Positions 1 through 7,760 of a stretch of DNA of 64,000 nt are shown one piece after another. Numbering within the stretch: the first letter of the stretch is position 1; every line of letters starts with the position of its first letter. The stretch lies in assembly GCF_025999835.1 (NCBI RefSeq), contig NZ_AP025628.1, positions 1,116,001 to 1,180,000 on the forward strand, in the 5' to 3' direction. This stretch comes from Caldinitratiruptor microaerophilus. GTDB taxonomy: Bacteria; Bacillota; Sulfobacillia; Symbiobacteriales; ZC4RG38. The notes below the pieces were generated by a model. The model had not been told where the DNA came from and did not search any database. It worked only from the letters and a program-made list of their open reading frames with translations. The position numbers were made by a program, and so were the translations under genes.

Positions 1-2
1 GA

Positions 3-320
3 GTGCGGCGCTCGCGTTCGAACCGGGAACGCCGGCGGCTATTGCGGCGCCTGGGAGTGGTGGCCGCCGCTGCCCTGATGCTGTGGGCCCTGGTGCCGCG
101 AATCGTGGAGGCCATCGCCGGCGGGGCGCCGCGGCCCCGCATGGAAACCGTGGTCGTCTCGCCGGGAGACACCCTGTGGGGGATCGCGGTCCGCCTGTCC
201 GGTGGTGAACGGGACGTTCGTGACGTGGTCTGGGACATCATGGAGGCCAATCACCTGCCGGACCCGCGCATCGAACCGGGGCAGGTCTTGCTCGTACCGG
301 TTCCGAGCGGCGACCGGTAG
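3..320 (+). CDS. LysM-domain membrane-anchored protein, YneA-like
   Basis: Small protein (105 aa) with a very basic N-terminus (many Arg in the first 17 residues), one membrane segment at about residues 18-38, and a C-terminal LysM module from about residue 48 (VSPGDTLWGIAVRLSG, then NHLPDPRIEPGQVLLVP). The layout matches YneA-type cell division suppressors of Firmicutes, which are exported, bind peptidoglycan and are usually encoded next to lexA. LexA would lie outside the window, so the SOS link is inference. GTG start at the very window edge; an earlier start cannot be excluded. Any other single-LysM wall protein is the alternative. Confidence 0.7.
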   Translation: MRRSRSNRERRRLLRRLGVVAAAALMLWALVPRIVEAIAGGAPRPRMETVVVSPGDTLWGIAVRLSGGERDVRDVVWDIMEANHLPDPRIEPGQVLLVPVPSGDR

Positions 321-349
321 GCTGCGCTGACCGTCCAGGGGGGAGCGCA

Positions 350-691
350 ATGCAGGCCGCTCTGGCAATCCGGCAGGATGCGGCGGGGCCGGGCGTCGCC
401 CCGCTGCCGCCGGCGCTCGCCGGGGAGATCGACGAGATGCGGTCTCGCTTCGGGGAAGCCCTGATGCTGGCCCGCAAGGGCGACTACAGCCGGGGCGACG
501 ACCTCCGGGCCCTCGCCCGGGCGATCGGACGGCTGCTGGCCCGCGAAGCGCGGCGGCCCCCCGCCGAGCGCGGCCTGCCCATGCGCGAGCTGTCGATCGC
601 GGTCGCCCGCCGCTTCCCGGAACTCTCGGATTGGGCGCTCGACAGCGCCCTGCGAGCCCGTCTGACCCGTTCCGGCACCCCGCGGGCCTGA
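350..691 (+). CDS. hypothetical protein, Arg-rich and probably helical
   Basis: A 113-aa product I do not recognise. It starts with ATG after a GGGGGAG ribosome site, 29 bp after the LysM gene, so the two may be cotranscribed. The product is rich in Arg, Ala and Leu, has no signal peptide or membrane segment, and looks mostly alpha-helical (a charged stretch at about residues 25-65 and a second helical block to about residue 105). No catalytic motif or cysteine pair is visible. Strong third-position GC bias supports it being coding. Confidence 0.55.
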   Translation: MQAALAIRQDAAGPGVAPLPPALAGEIDEMRSRFGEALMLARKGDYSRGDDLRALARAIGRLLAREARRPPAERGLPMRELSIAVARRFPELSDWALDSALRARLTRSGTPRA

Positions 692-768
692 AGCACCGTC
701 GCCCGTCCGTCACGGGCGGCTTCTCGCGCCATCCGGCCCGCGCCCGAGAGAATTGGTGTCTCGCCGCA

Positions 769-797
769 TTGACACCGGGGCGCCGCAGACATACCAT
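769..797 (+). promoter_or_regulatory. sigma-A-like promoter for the cytochrome c maturation operon
   Basis: TTGACA at 769-774 is followed after 17 bp by TACCAT at 792-797. A second possible -10 (TATGAT/GATAAT, 845-853) lies nearer the gene. This 194-bp gap (692-885) is clearly AT-richer than its surroundings and holds the only good promoter before the ResA-like gene. The calls are by eye. Confidence 0.5.
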
Positions 798-885
798 GCT
801 AGTGACTTTTCGTAACGATAATCTTGTGCGTGGGCCGGGTGTGCTATGATAATCCCGACGTCCCGGGCCGGGAGGTGAACCCCCG

Positions 886-1557
886 TTGGCGGCGGCCGAC
901 ACAGCCGGCATCGTCTGCCCGGAGTGCGCCACGGTCCTGTGGCGCGGCGGGCGTTTCTGCCATCACTGCGGCTGGGACAGCAAGAACGCCGCCGCCGGGG
1001 CTGCCGCCGCCCACGGAAACCCGGCCTACGGCCGGCCGGCGTGGAAACGCCGGACCATGGCGGCCATCACCTTCGTGACGCTGGGCCTCGTCCTGGCTCT
1101 CCTGCTGCGGCCCGGCGGGGGATCCCGGCGGACGGTGATCCCGGGCGCGCCGGCGCCGGACTTCGCGCTGACCGCTCTGGACGGCTCCACGGTCCGCCTC
1201 TCGGACCTCCGGGGCAAGGCGGTGCTCCTGAACTTCTGGGCGAGCTGGTGCCCCCCTTGCCGGGAGGAGATGCCCTACCTGCAGGAGGCGCAGGAGCGCT
1301 TCGGGCCGGAAGGGCTGGTGGTCCTGGCGGTCAACCTGGACGAGAGCCCGGTGGCCATCCGGTCGTTCCTGGAGCGGTACGGCATCCGCCTCCCCGTGCT
1401 CCTGGACAGGGATCTACACGTGACGGAGCAATACGGGATCATTCCCCTGCCCACGAGCTTCTTCATCGATCGCCAGGGTGTCGTTCGCAGCAAGGTAGAA
1501 GGCGCCATGGACCGGAACCGGGTCTTCTCGGAAGTCCGGCGCGTCCTGGCGCCGTAG
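886..1557 (+). CDS. resA: ResA/TlpA-like thiol-disulfide oxidoreductase with N-terminal zinc ribbon
   Basis: Probably reduces apocytochrome c thiols on the outer face of the membrane before haem attachment. N-terminal part: a cytoplasmic zinc ribbon with two CxxC pairs (CPEC and CHHC, residues about 12-30), then one membrane segment (about 58-77), then an AhpC/TSA-type thioredoxin fold with active site WCPPC (Cys122 and Cys125) and the cis-Pro segment IPLPTSFFID. TTG start chosen because GGGAGGTG at 870-877 is well spaced; no better start lies downstream before the ribbon. First gene of the set with ccdA, resB and ccsA. The zinc ribbon is not part of ordinary ResA proteins and recurs on the ResB of this operon. 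Confidence 0.85.
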   Translation: MAAADTAGIVCPECATVLWRGGRFCHHCGWDSKNAAAGAAAAHGNPAYGRPAWKRRTMAAITFVTLGLVLALLLRPGGGSRRTVIPGAPAPDFALTALDGSTVRLSDLRGKAVLLNFWASWCPPCREEMPYLQEAQERFGPEGLVVLAVNLDESPVAIRSFLERYGIRLPVLLDRDLHVTEQYGIIPLPTSFFIDRQGVVRSKVEGAMDRNRVFSEVRRVLAP

Positions 1558-1580
1558 GCGGACCGGTTGGAGGGGTGCGG

Positions 1581-2291
1581 TTGGAGACCGCGGCGCCAAG
1601 CATACTCTTCGCCTTCGGAGCCGGTGTGCTGTCTTTCCTCTCGCCCTGTGTGGTCCCGGTCTACCCTTCCTACATCTCGTACCTCACCGGGATGTCCCTC
1701 GGCGAGATCGAGGCGGGGGGGTCCAAGGCCCGAGCCCAGGTGATGCAGCACGCCATTTTCTTCATGCTCGGCTTCTCCGTGATCTGGGTCGCACTCGGCC
1801 TGGTCACCTCGGCCCTCTCCAGCCTGTTCTACTCGGGCCGCGGCGTGCTCCGGCTGGTCGGCGGGGTCATCATGGTCGCGATGGGGCTCGCCCTCCTCGG
1901 CGTTCTCCGGATCCCGCTCCTGCAGCGCGAGGCGCGGCTGCAACTCGCGCGGAAGCCGGCAGGCTACATGGGTTCCTTCGTGGTGGGCCTGGCTTTCGCG
2001 GCGGGCTGGACGCCGTGCATCGGACCCATTCTGACCGCCGTCCTCGCGCTGGCGGCGTCCCAGCCGGGGACAGGGGTTCCGCTGCTGCTGGCGTACTCCG
2101 TCGGGTTCGCCCTGCCCTTCCTGCTGCTCGCCTACGGGCTGGGCTCGGCCCGCTGGCTGGCCCGGTACAGTGGGATGGTCGAGCGGGTGGGAGGCGGCCT
2201 CATGATCCTGACCGGCGTCCTGCTGGCGACGGGACGCCTCGAGCGCATCCTGGCGTGGCTCATCGCCGTCACCGGCTTCTCCGGCTTCTGA
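1581..2291 (+). CDS. ccdA: CcdA cytochrome c biogenesis membrane protein
   Basis: Polytopic membrane protein (236 aa, about six segments) of the DsbD/CcdA family that passes electrons from cytoplasmic thioredoxin to the extracellular ResA-like protein. Family hallmarks are the two transport cysteines in prolines-and-glycines context: SFLSPCVVPVYPSY near residue 20 and AAGWTPCIGP near residue 143. TTG start at 1581 preceded by GGAGGGG (from 1569); an in-frame GTG at 1575 overlaps that ribosome site and is less likely. Lies 23 bp after resA in the same direction, consistent with an operon. Confidence 0.9.
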   Translation: METAAPSILFAFGAGVLSFLSPCVVPVYPSYISYLTGMSLGEIEAGGSKARAQVMQHAIFFMLGFSVIWVALGLVTSALSSLFYSGRGVLRLVGGVIMVAMGLALLGVLRIPLLQREARLQLARKPAGYMGSFVVGLAFAAGWTPCIGPILTAVLALAASQPGTGVPLLLAYSVGFALPFLLLAYGLGSARWLARYSGMVERVGGGLMILTGVLLATGRLERILAWLIAVTGFSGF

Positions 2292-2334
2292 GCCCGTCCT
2301 GCGTTGCAGATCCCGTTTCAAAGGAGCATCTCGC

Positions 2335-2364
2335 ATGCCGACACAGAAGGGTACGGAATCATGA
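2335..2364 (+). CDS. possible 9-codon leader peptide before resB
   Basis: ATG at 2335 follows AAGGAG (2321-2326) at ideal spacing and opens a 9-codon frame (MPTQKGTES) ending in TGA at 2364, 18 bp before the resB start. The spacing suggests coupled or attenuated translation of resB, but a nine-residue frame can arise by chance. No regulatory residue run (for example repeated Cys or His) is visible. Confidence 0.25.
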   Translation: MPTQKGTES

Positions 2365-2382
2365 CTTCCAGGTGGGGGACGA

Positions 2383-4119
2383 ATGCACGTCAGAGAACTG
2401 GCCGCTACGGCTACCGGGCGTTGCCCGGCATGCGGCGCCGTCCTCCCTGGCGCACGCGGCGAAGCGCGCTTCTGCGCCGTCTGCGGCGCGGCGGTAGCCG
2501 GAGACGGGAACGCTGAAGCGGCTGCGGACGGCATCCATGCACGCGGCACCGCCCCACGGCCCACGCCGGGGGTGAGCACACCCGGGGGTGCCGGTACCCG
2601 GTCGGCGTGGACGGAGTTCCTCGACGCAGCCTGGGACTTCTTCGCCTCGACCCGCGTGGCGACCGTGATCATCTTCCTGATCGCGGTCGCGTCGATCGCC
2701 GGCAGCCTGATCGAGCAGGAGGGGCTGTACAACGACTGGCGCCCCCCCGAGCTCTACTACCCGGCGCGCTATGGCCCCTTCTGGGGCAACCTGTTCATGC
2801 AGCTCGGGCTGACCCACGCTTACAAGTCCTTCTGGTTCGTGTCGCTCGTCTACCTGGGCGTGATCAGCCTGATCGTCTGCAGCCTGCAGCGGCTCGTGCC
2901 GCTGCACCGGGCGCTGCAGCGGCCGCAGGCGGCCAAGCCGGAGTCGTTCGTGCGCCGCCTGCCGGTGGTTGCCGAGCTGCCCTCCGGCGGTGGGCGCCTC
3001 GAGGCTCTCGAGAAGCTGCTCCGCCGGCGTGGGTTCCGCGTCTGGACGGGGAAAGGAAGCCTGCACGCGGACCGGGGGCGCCTGTCGCGCTACGGGCCGT
3101 ACGTGATCCACATCGGCCTCATCATCGCGGCGTTCGCGGCGACGTCGAAGGTCCTGCCGGGATGGGACGTGACTCAGGACCTGTGGGTTGCCGACGGCCA
3201 GACCGTGGCCATCCCGGGGACTCGCCTGGCCATCCGCAACGAGAAGTTCACCCTGGAGACGTACCCGTCCGGCATGCCGAAGGAGTACCGGACGGACGCG
3301 GTGCTGATCGACTCGGGACAGGAGGTCAAGCGGGCGGCCATCGAGGTGAACCACCCGCTGCGCTACCAGGGGTGGGAGATCTACCAGGCCTCGTGGCGGG
3401 AGGAGCCCGGCGTGGCGCTGTTCCGGCTGGTGGACAGGAATACCGGCCGGGTCCTCGATGACCTCGAGATCGACCTGAAGGATCCCGCGCCCGAGTACGC
3501 CACCCGCAGCCCCTACCGGGTGGTGGTGCGCGAGTACTACCCGGACTTCACCATCGACCCCCAGACCAAGCAGCCGACGAACAAGAGCCGGGACATCCTC
3601 AACCCGGTGTTCCTGCTGAGCTTCACGGACGAACGCGGCGCCGAGGTCGGCCGGCAGGCCGTCGCCGTGCTGATCGCGCCCGGGCAGGAGGTGCCGCTCT
3701 TCGCCTCGGGGCCCGTCTACCTCGAGCAGACGGGGCTCCGGACCCGCTGGTACACGGGGCTGAAGGCCCACCGCGACCGGAGTGTGCCGTTCATGTTCGC
3801 TGCACTCACGGTCGTGATGATCGGGATGGGGATGACCTTCTTCCTCTTCCACCGCCAGCTCTGGGCGGTGGACACCGGGGCGCGGATCGTCCTCGGCGGG
3901 TGGACCTACAAGAACCGGCTGGGGCTTCAGCGCGAGGTCGAGCGGATCGCCGGGGACATGGGCGGAACGGTGATCAAGGGCTACCGGGGACTCGCCAGTC
4001 CTGCGGCCGCGCCTGTCTCCCTGCCGGCGTCTGCCGCCCCCGCCCGGGCAGCGGAGGGTCCTGGCGGCGAGGATCTCCGGGTGCGAGGAGGCCAAAGTCA
4101 TGCAGTCCACCTGGATTAG
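2383..4119 (+). CDS. resB: ResB-family cytochrome c biogenesis protein with N-terminal zinc ribbon
   Basis: One half of the System II haem export and cytochrome c synthetase complex, partner of the CcsA/ResC protein encoded next. Product 578 aa: an N-terminal CxxC...CxxC ribbon (CPAC, CAVC; residues about 14-37), a linker, membrane segments near residues 85-105, 155-175 and 240-260, a large extracellular beta-rich domain, and a last membrane segment near residue 475. The segments IAGSLIEQ, YGPYVIHIGLI and NHPLRYQGWEIYQ are typical of ResB/Ccs1. ATG start after a GGTGGGGGA site. Its end overlaps ccsA by 20 bp. The ribbon is an unusual addition, shared with the ResA-like protein of the operon. 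Confidence 0.9.
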   Translation: MHVRELAATATGRCPACGAVLPGARGEARFCAVCGAAVAGDGNAEAAADGIHARGTAPRPTPGVSTPGGAGTRSAWTEFLDAAWDFFASTRVATVIIFLIAVASIAGSLIEQEGLYNDWRPPELYYPARYGPFWGNLFMQLGLTHAYKSFWFVSLVYLGVISLIVCSLQRLVPLHRALQRPQAAKPESFVRRLPVVAELPSGGGRLEALEKLLRRRGFRVWTGKGSLHADRGRLSRYGPYVIHIGLIIAAFAATSKVLPGWDVTQDLWVADGQTVAIPGTRLAIRNEKFTLETYPSGMPKEYRTDAVLIDSGQEVKRAAIEVNHPLRYQGWEIYQASWREEPGVALFRLVDRNTGRVLDDLEIDLKDPAPEYATRSPYRVVVREYYPDFTIDPQTKQPTNKSRDILNPVFLLSFTDERGAEVGRQAVAVLIAPGQEVPLFASGPVYLEQTGLRTRWYTGLKAHRDRSVPFMFAALTVVMIGMGMTFFLFHRQLWAVDTGARIVLGGWTYKNRLGLQREVERIAGDMGGTVIKGYRGLASPAAAPVSLPASAAPARAAEGPGGEDLRVRGGQSHAVHLD

Positions 4120-5350
4120 CCTGAGCTTCTGGCTCCTGGGGATTGCTTTCTTCAGCTACCTGGTCGCCAGCATCGCCTATGCGGCCGGAGTGATCGGGGC
4201 GCGCCGCGCCGCCGTGGTTCCCGCCCTGGCCGGCGCCGGGGGACCGGGGGCTGCCGCCGGCACGGCCTGGTACCGCACCGCGCCGGAGCTGGCGTTCCGG
4301 CTGCTCACGCTGGGGACGGCGGCGCACGCGCTCGGCATCCTGGCCCGCTGGCAGGGCGCCGGCCACTGGCCCACGTCCAACATGTACGAGTTCGTGGGCT
4401 TCATGGCATTCACCAGCATGCTCGCCTTCCAGGTGCTGTACCGGATGTACCGGCTCCCGGCCCTGGGCACCGTGGTGGCGCCCCTGGCGGTGGTGATCCT
4501 CGCCTACGCCTACGTGTTCCCCAAGGAGGTCAAGCCGCTCATCCCGGCGCTGCAGAGCTACTGGCTCTGGCTGCACGTGAGCACGGCGGCCCTGGGCGAG
4601 GGGTTCTTCGCCGTCGCCTTCGGCGCCGCCCTGCTGTACCTCGTCCGCACCCGTGACCGGGCCGGCAGGTGGGGTGCGGCGGCGCTCGAGGGCGTCCTCT
4701 GGGCCATTCTCACCCTGTTCGCCTTCACGGTCCTCGCCTACGGCCTGCGCAACGTCGCGGGGATGCAGTGGGTCTTCTCCCTGGACGGCAAGACGGTGCT
4801 CTACCACCTGCCCCCCGTGATCGGCCCGGCCGGGGCGGCGGTGGGGGAGAAGGGGACGCTGCTGGGCCTCCCGCTGCCCCTCGTGGCTGCGCCGGCCGCC
4901 CTCAAGGGGAAGAACCTGAACACGCTCCTGTTCTCCGTCCTCGCCGGCACCCTGCTGTACTACGCCCTGCGCGGGCTTCTCCTGCGCGGCCGTCCGCTCG
5001 GCGAGGGATTCGCAGGACTGGTCCGGGGGCTGGACGAGGACATCCTGGACGAGGTCAGCTACCGGGCCATCGCCATCGGCTACCCGATCTTCACCCTGGG
5101 CGGACTCGTGTTCGCCATGATCTGGGCCAAGGAAGCCTGGGGCCGCTACTGGTTCTGGGACCCCAAGGAGACGTGGGCGTTCATCACTTGGCTCACGTAC
5201 TCGGGGTACCTGCACCTCCGCATCAACAAGGGGTGGGCCGGGCGACCGTCGGCCTGGGCAGCCGTCCTCGGCTTTGGCGTGGTCCTGTTCACCCTCATCG
5301 GGGTGAACCTCCTGATCGTCGGCCTGCACTCTTACGTGGGCGGCGACTGA
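4100..5350 (+). CDS. ccsA: CcsA/ResC cytochrome c synthetase subunit
   Basis: Polytopic haem-handling protein (416 aa) of System II. It carries the WWD-type haem-binding region WAKEAWGRYWFWDPKETWAF split over residues about 345-364, flanked by conserved histidines (for example HVST near residue 157 and LHSYVGG at the C-terminus). N-terminal membrane segments are separated by an Ala/Gly-rich loop near residues 40-55. Start overlaps the end of resB by 20 bp, implying translational coupling. Last gene of the maturation operon; no cytochrome c structural gene is nearby, so the set probably serves cytochromes encoded elsewhere. Confidence 0.92.
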   Translation: MQSTWISLSFWLLGIAFFSYLVASIAYAAGVIGARRAAVVPALAGAGGPGAAAGTAWYRTAPELAFRLLTLGTAAHALGILARWQGAGHWPTSNMYEFVGFMAFTSMLAFQVLYRMYRLPALGTVVAPLAVVILAYAYVFPKEVKPLIPALQSYWLWLHVSTAALGEGFFAVAFGAALLYLVRTRDRAGRWGAAALEGVLWAILTLFAFTVLAYGLRNVAGMQWVFSLDGKTVLYHLPPVIGPAGAAVGEKGTLLGLPLPLVAAPAALKGKNLNTLLFSVLAGTLLYYALRGLLLRGRPLGEGFAGLVRGLDEDILDEVSYRAIAIGYPIFTLGGLVFAMIWAKEAWGRYWFWDPKETWAFITWLTYSGYLHLRINKGWAGRPSAWAAVLGFGVVLFTLIGVNLLIVGLHSYVGGD

Positions 5351-5446
5351 GCGCGGCGGCTTTCGAACCGCCGGCGCGCGGCTCGCTCGAAAGCCGGGGC
5401 GCCGTCGGGAGCGGGCCCGGGGGCTACCCGGGCCTTCTCTCGCGCC

Positions 5447-5476
5447 GTATACGGGCATTCCGGCCGCCGCAGACTA
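5447..5476 (+). promoter_or_regulatory. candidate forespore (sigma-G/F) promoter of spoVA
   Basis: GTATA (5447-5451) fits the -35 consensus GHATR, and CAGACTA (5470-5476) differs at one position from the -10 consensus CATNHTA, with 18 bp between. It sits 22 bp before the spoVAC start. Similar motifs occur before the YhcN-like and SASP genes of this window. The gap 5351-5497 also has a long inverted repeat around 5360-5395 that may end the ccsA transcript. Confidence 0.5.
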
Positions 5477-5497
5477 GCGGCCGGGAGGTGGCGCCCA

Positions 5498-5956
5498 GTG
5501 GCGAAGAAACCCAGGAGCGCCGAACAGGTCCGGTACCACCAGCTCGTGAGCGCCCGGGAGCCCCGTCCCCCCCGCCTTCGCAACGCGCTCATGGCGTTCG
5601 GAGTGGGCGGCCTGGTCAGCGTGCTCGGCCAGGCCCTCACCGACTTCTACCGGCTGACCCTCGGACTCGACAAGAAGGCGGCGACGGGCCCCGCCGTGGT
5701 GACCCTGATCTTCGTGGCAGCCCTGCTCACGGGCCTCGGCGTGTTCGACCGCCTGGCCAAGTACGCCGGTGCCGGGCTGGCCGTCCCCGTCACCGGCTTC
5801 GCGAACTCCATCGCCGCCTCCGCGCTCGAGTTCAAGCGGGAAGGACTGGTCCAGGGCGTCGGCAGCAAGATGTTCATGCTGGCGGGGTCGGTCATCACCT
5901 TCGGGGTCGTCACGGCCTTCGTCGTGGCGCTCCTCGCCACGCTCATCCCGGGGTGA
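5498..5956 (+). CDS. spoVAC: stage V sporulation protein SpoVAC
   Basis: Inner-spore-membrane protein (152 aa) of the SpoVA channel that moves dipicolinic acid in and out of the spore. Family features: soluble basic N-terminus, then membrane segments around residues 28-48, 63-85 and 125-150, with the conserved stretches AFGVGGLVSVLGQ, GAGLAVPVTGFANS and EFKREGLVQGVG. GTG start preceded by GGGAGGTGG at 5483-5491. First gene of spoVAC-spoVAD-spoVAE. The order and spacing match the canonical operon core without spoVAA/AB. Confidence 0.95.
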   Translation: MAKKPRSAEQVRYHQLVSAREPRPPRLRNALMAFGVGGLVSVLGQALTDFYRLTLGLDKKAATGPAVVTLIFVAALLTGLGVFDRLAKYAGAGLAVPVTGFANSIAASALEFKREGLVQGVGSKMFMLAGSVITFGVVTAFVVALLATLIPG

Positions 5957-5961
5957 TACCG

Positions 5962-6975
5962 GTGGCGGAGAAGCGACTCGGACGCCAGACCGTCGCGTTC
6001 CAGAACCCGCCGGTGATCGTCGGGATGGCGGCGGTGGCGGGCCCGAAGGAAGGGGAGGGGCCTCTCGGCGCCGACTTCGACCACGTCTACCGGGACGTGA
6101 CCCTCGGCCAGGACAGCTTCGAGAAGGCCGAGCGCGAGATGATGAAGAACGCCTGCCTGACCGCCCTGCAGAAGGCGGGGCTCACGCCGGCGGACGTGGA
6201 TTTCTTCCTCGCCGGCGACCTCCTGAACCAGATCATCACGGCCAGCTTCACCGCACTCGAGATCGGGGCACCCTATCTCGGGGTGTACGGTGCGTGCTCG
6301 ACGTCGGCCGAAGGGCTGGCGCTGGCGGCCATGCTCATCGACGGCGGGTTCGCCCGCCGGGTGCTGGTCGCCTGTTCGAGCCACAACGCGACGGCCGAGC
6401 GCCAGTATCGCTATCCGGTCGAGTACGGTGGGCAGCGCAAGCCGTACAGCCAGTGGACCGTCACGGGGGCCGGGGCAGCGGTGCTGTCGCGGGAGGGCGA
6501 GGGCCCGCGGGTCACCCATGCCACGCTCGGGAAGGTGTTCGACCACGGGGTGAAGGACCCGTACAACCAGGGAGCCGCGATGGCGCCGGCAGCGGCGGAC
6601 ACGATCGTCCGCCACCTGCTCGACACCGGGCGGCGGCCGGAGGATTACGACCTCATCGCCACCGGTGACCTCGCGCGCTTCGGGCACCAGCTCGCCCGGG
6701 AGTTGGTGGCGCGGGACGCCGGGATCACTCTGGGCGACAACTTCACGGACTGCGGGATCCTCATCTACCGGGAAGATCAGGGCGTCCACTCCGGGGGCAG
6801 CGGGTGCGCCTGCTCGGCCGTGGTCACGTTCGGACACTTCGCCCGGGAGATGGAGCGGGGGCGGATCCGGCGCCTCCTCCTGGTGGCGACGGGAGCCCTC
6901 CTGTCCACCACCAGCGCCCAGCAGGGCGAGAACATCCCGGCGGTGGCGCACGGCGTGGTGATCGAGGCCAGATGA
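5962..6975 (+). CDS. spoVAD: stage V sporulation protein SpoVAD
   Basis: Thiolase-fold protein (337 aa) that binds dipicolinic acid in the SpoVA complex. Recognisable by TVAFQNPPVIVGMAAVAGPKE, GAPYLGVYGACSTSAEG near residue 105, and GVHSGGSGCACSAV near residue 275. GTG at 5962 chosen because GGGGTGAT (5950-5957) sits just upstream as ribosome site; an in-frame GTG at 5953 overlaps the spoVAC stop but has no such site. Length agrees with the family (about 338 aa). Ends in an ATGA overlap with spoVAE. Confidence 0.95.
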   Translation: MAEKRLGRQTVAFQNPPVIVGMAAVAGPKEGEGPLGADFDHVYRDVTLGQDSFEKAEREMMKNACLTALQKAGLTPADVDFFLAGDLLNQIITASFTALEIGAPYLGVYGACSTSAEGLALAAMLIDGGFARRVLVACSSHNATAERQYRYPVEYGGQRKPYSQWTVTGAGAAVLSREGEGPRVTHATLGKVFDHGVKDPYNQGAAMAPAAADTIVRHLLDTGRRPEDYDLIATGDLARFGHQLARELVARDAGITLGDNFTDCGILIYREDQGVHSGGSGCACSAVVTFGHFAREMERGRIRRLLLVATGALLSTTSAQQGENIPAVAHGVVIEAR

Positions 6976-7322
6976 TCTACTTGAAGGCGTTTCTGGTCGG
7001 CGGGCTGATCTGCCTCATCGCCCAGCTGATCCTGGACAACACGAAGTACACGAACGGCCACGTGCTGACCGGCCTCACCGTCGCCGGCGGAATTCTCGGG
7101 GGCCTGGGGCTCTACGACCGTCTGGTCGACTTCGCCGGCGCGGGGGCCACGGTCCCGATCTCGAGCTTCGGCAACGCCCTGGTCCAGGGGGCTCTCATGG
7201 AAGCCCGTGCCCACGGCCTCGTGGGCATCCTGACCGGGATGTTCGAGATGACGTCGAGCGGCATCGCGGCCGCCATCGTGTTCGGCTTCCTGACGGCCCT
7301 GGTGTTCAACCCGAAAGGATGA
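6972..7322 (+). CDS. spoVAE: stage V sporulation protein SpoVAE (AEb type)
   Basis: Small membrane protein (116 aa) of the SpoVA channel, with segments near residues 5-25, 35-55 and 90-112, and the family stretches GAGATVPISSFGNALV and SGIAAAIVFGFLTALVFNPK. It is paralogous in fold to SpoVAC. The ATG overlaps the spoVAD stop (ATGA), so translation is coupled. The start is unambiguous in this context. Confidence 0.94.
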   Translation: MIYLKAFLVGGLICLIAQLILDNTKYTNGHVLTGLTVAGGILGGLGLYDRLVDFAGAGATVPISSFGNALVQGALMEARAHGLVGILTGMFEMTSSGIAAAIVFGFLTALVFNPKG

Positions 7323-7344
7323 TCTCGACGAGGGGGAGGCCGCG

Positions 7345-7602
7345 TTGACGATCCAGCAGGACCTCCAGAAGGCGATCGCGGGCGCCCTGCAGGCGCAGGG
7401 AGCGTACGCCATGTTCGCCGAGTCCACGCAGGATCCGGCCGCCAAGGCGATGTTCACGGAGATGCGCCAGGACATGGAGCGGCACGTGAAGATCCTGGAG
7501 TCCCGGCTGCAGTACCTCAACCAGAACAACCCGCTCAACCAGCAGCAGCAGAAGCAGCAGCAGGAGCAGGCCAGGGCCCAGCAGAAGGCCCAGCAGGTGT
7601 GA
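7345..7602 (+). CDS. DUF1657 family protein
   Basis: An 85-aa product with the DUF1657 pattern: helical N-terminus (QKAIAGALQAQGAYAMFAESTQDP), a conserved MRQDMERHVKILESRLQYL helix, and a long Gln-rich tail. DUF1657 genes are known companions of spoVA operons in spore formers; their role is unknown. TTG start behind GGGGGAGG at 7332-7339, 22 bp after spoVAE, so it is the last gene of the operon. The Gln-rich tail (about 20 residues) is low complexity. Confidence 0.85.
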   Translation: MTIQQDLQKAIAGALQAQGAYAMFAESTQDPAAKAMFTEMRQDMERHVKILESRLQYLNQNNPLNQQQQKQQQEQARAQQKAQQV

Positions 7603-7633
7603 AAGGGGCGCGTCCTTCATGGACGCGCCCCTT
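7603..7633 (+). terminator. terminator of the spoVA operon
   Basis: Perfect 13-bp inverted repeat (AAGGGGCGCGTCC, 7603-7615, with GGACGCGCCCCTT, 7621-7633) around a 5-nt loop, starting at the base after the stop codon. No T-run follows, as for most hairpins in this GC-rich window. Confidence 0.7.
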
Positions 7634-7660
7634 GCAGTTCGAACCAGAACACAGCGGGTC

Positions 7661-7690
7661 TGTGGATAAGTCTGTGGAAACTGTGGACCG
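7661..7690 (+). other. cluster of one DnaA-box match and two related 9-mers
   Basis: TGTGGATAA (7661-7669) is a perfect DnaA box read on the opposite strand. TGTGGAAAC (7673-7681) and TGTGGACCG (7682-7690) follow and share its TGTGGA core. The gap 7634-7760 is otherwise empty. It could bind DnaA as a regulatory or titration site; it is not an origin by itself. Confidence 0.35.
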
Positions 7691-7760
7691 TTGTTCGCAT
7701 CTTCATGACAATCTCTATCGCTGAGGACAACCGTCATGGTCATGGCGTATAGCTCGTCGC

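Noticed and set aside
4669-5961. Very long SpoVAD reading frame beginning inside ccsA
   Set aside because: The upstream part is another frame of ccsA and spoVAC; SpoVAD homology starts at 5962 with a ribosome site.
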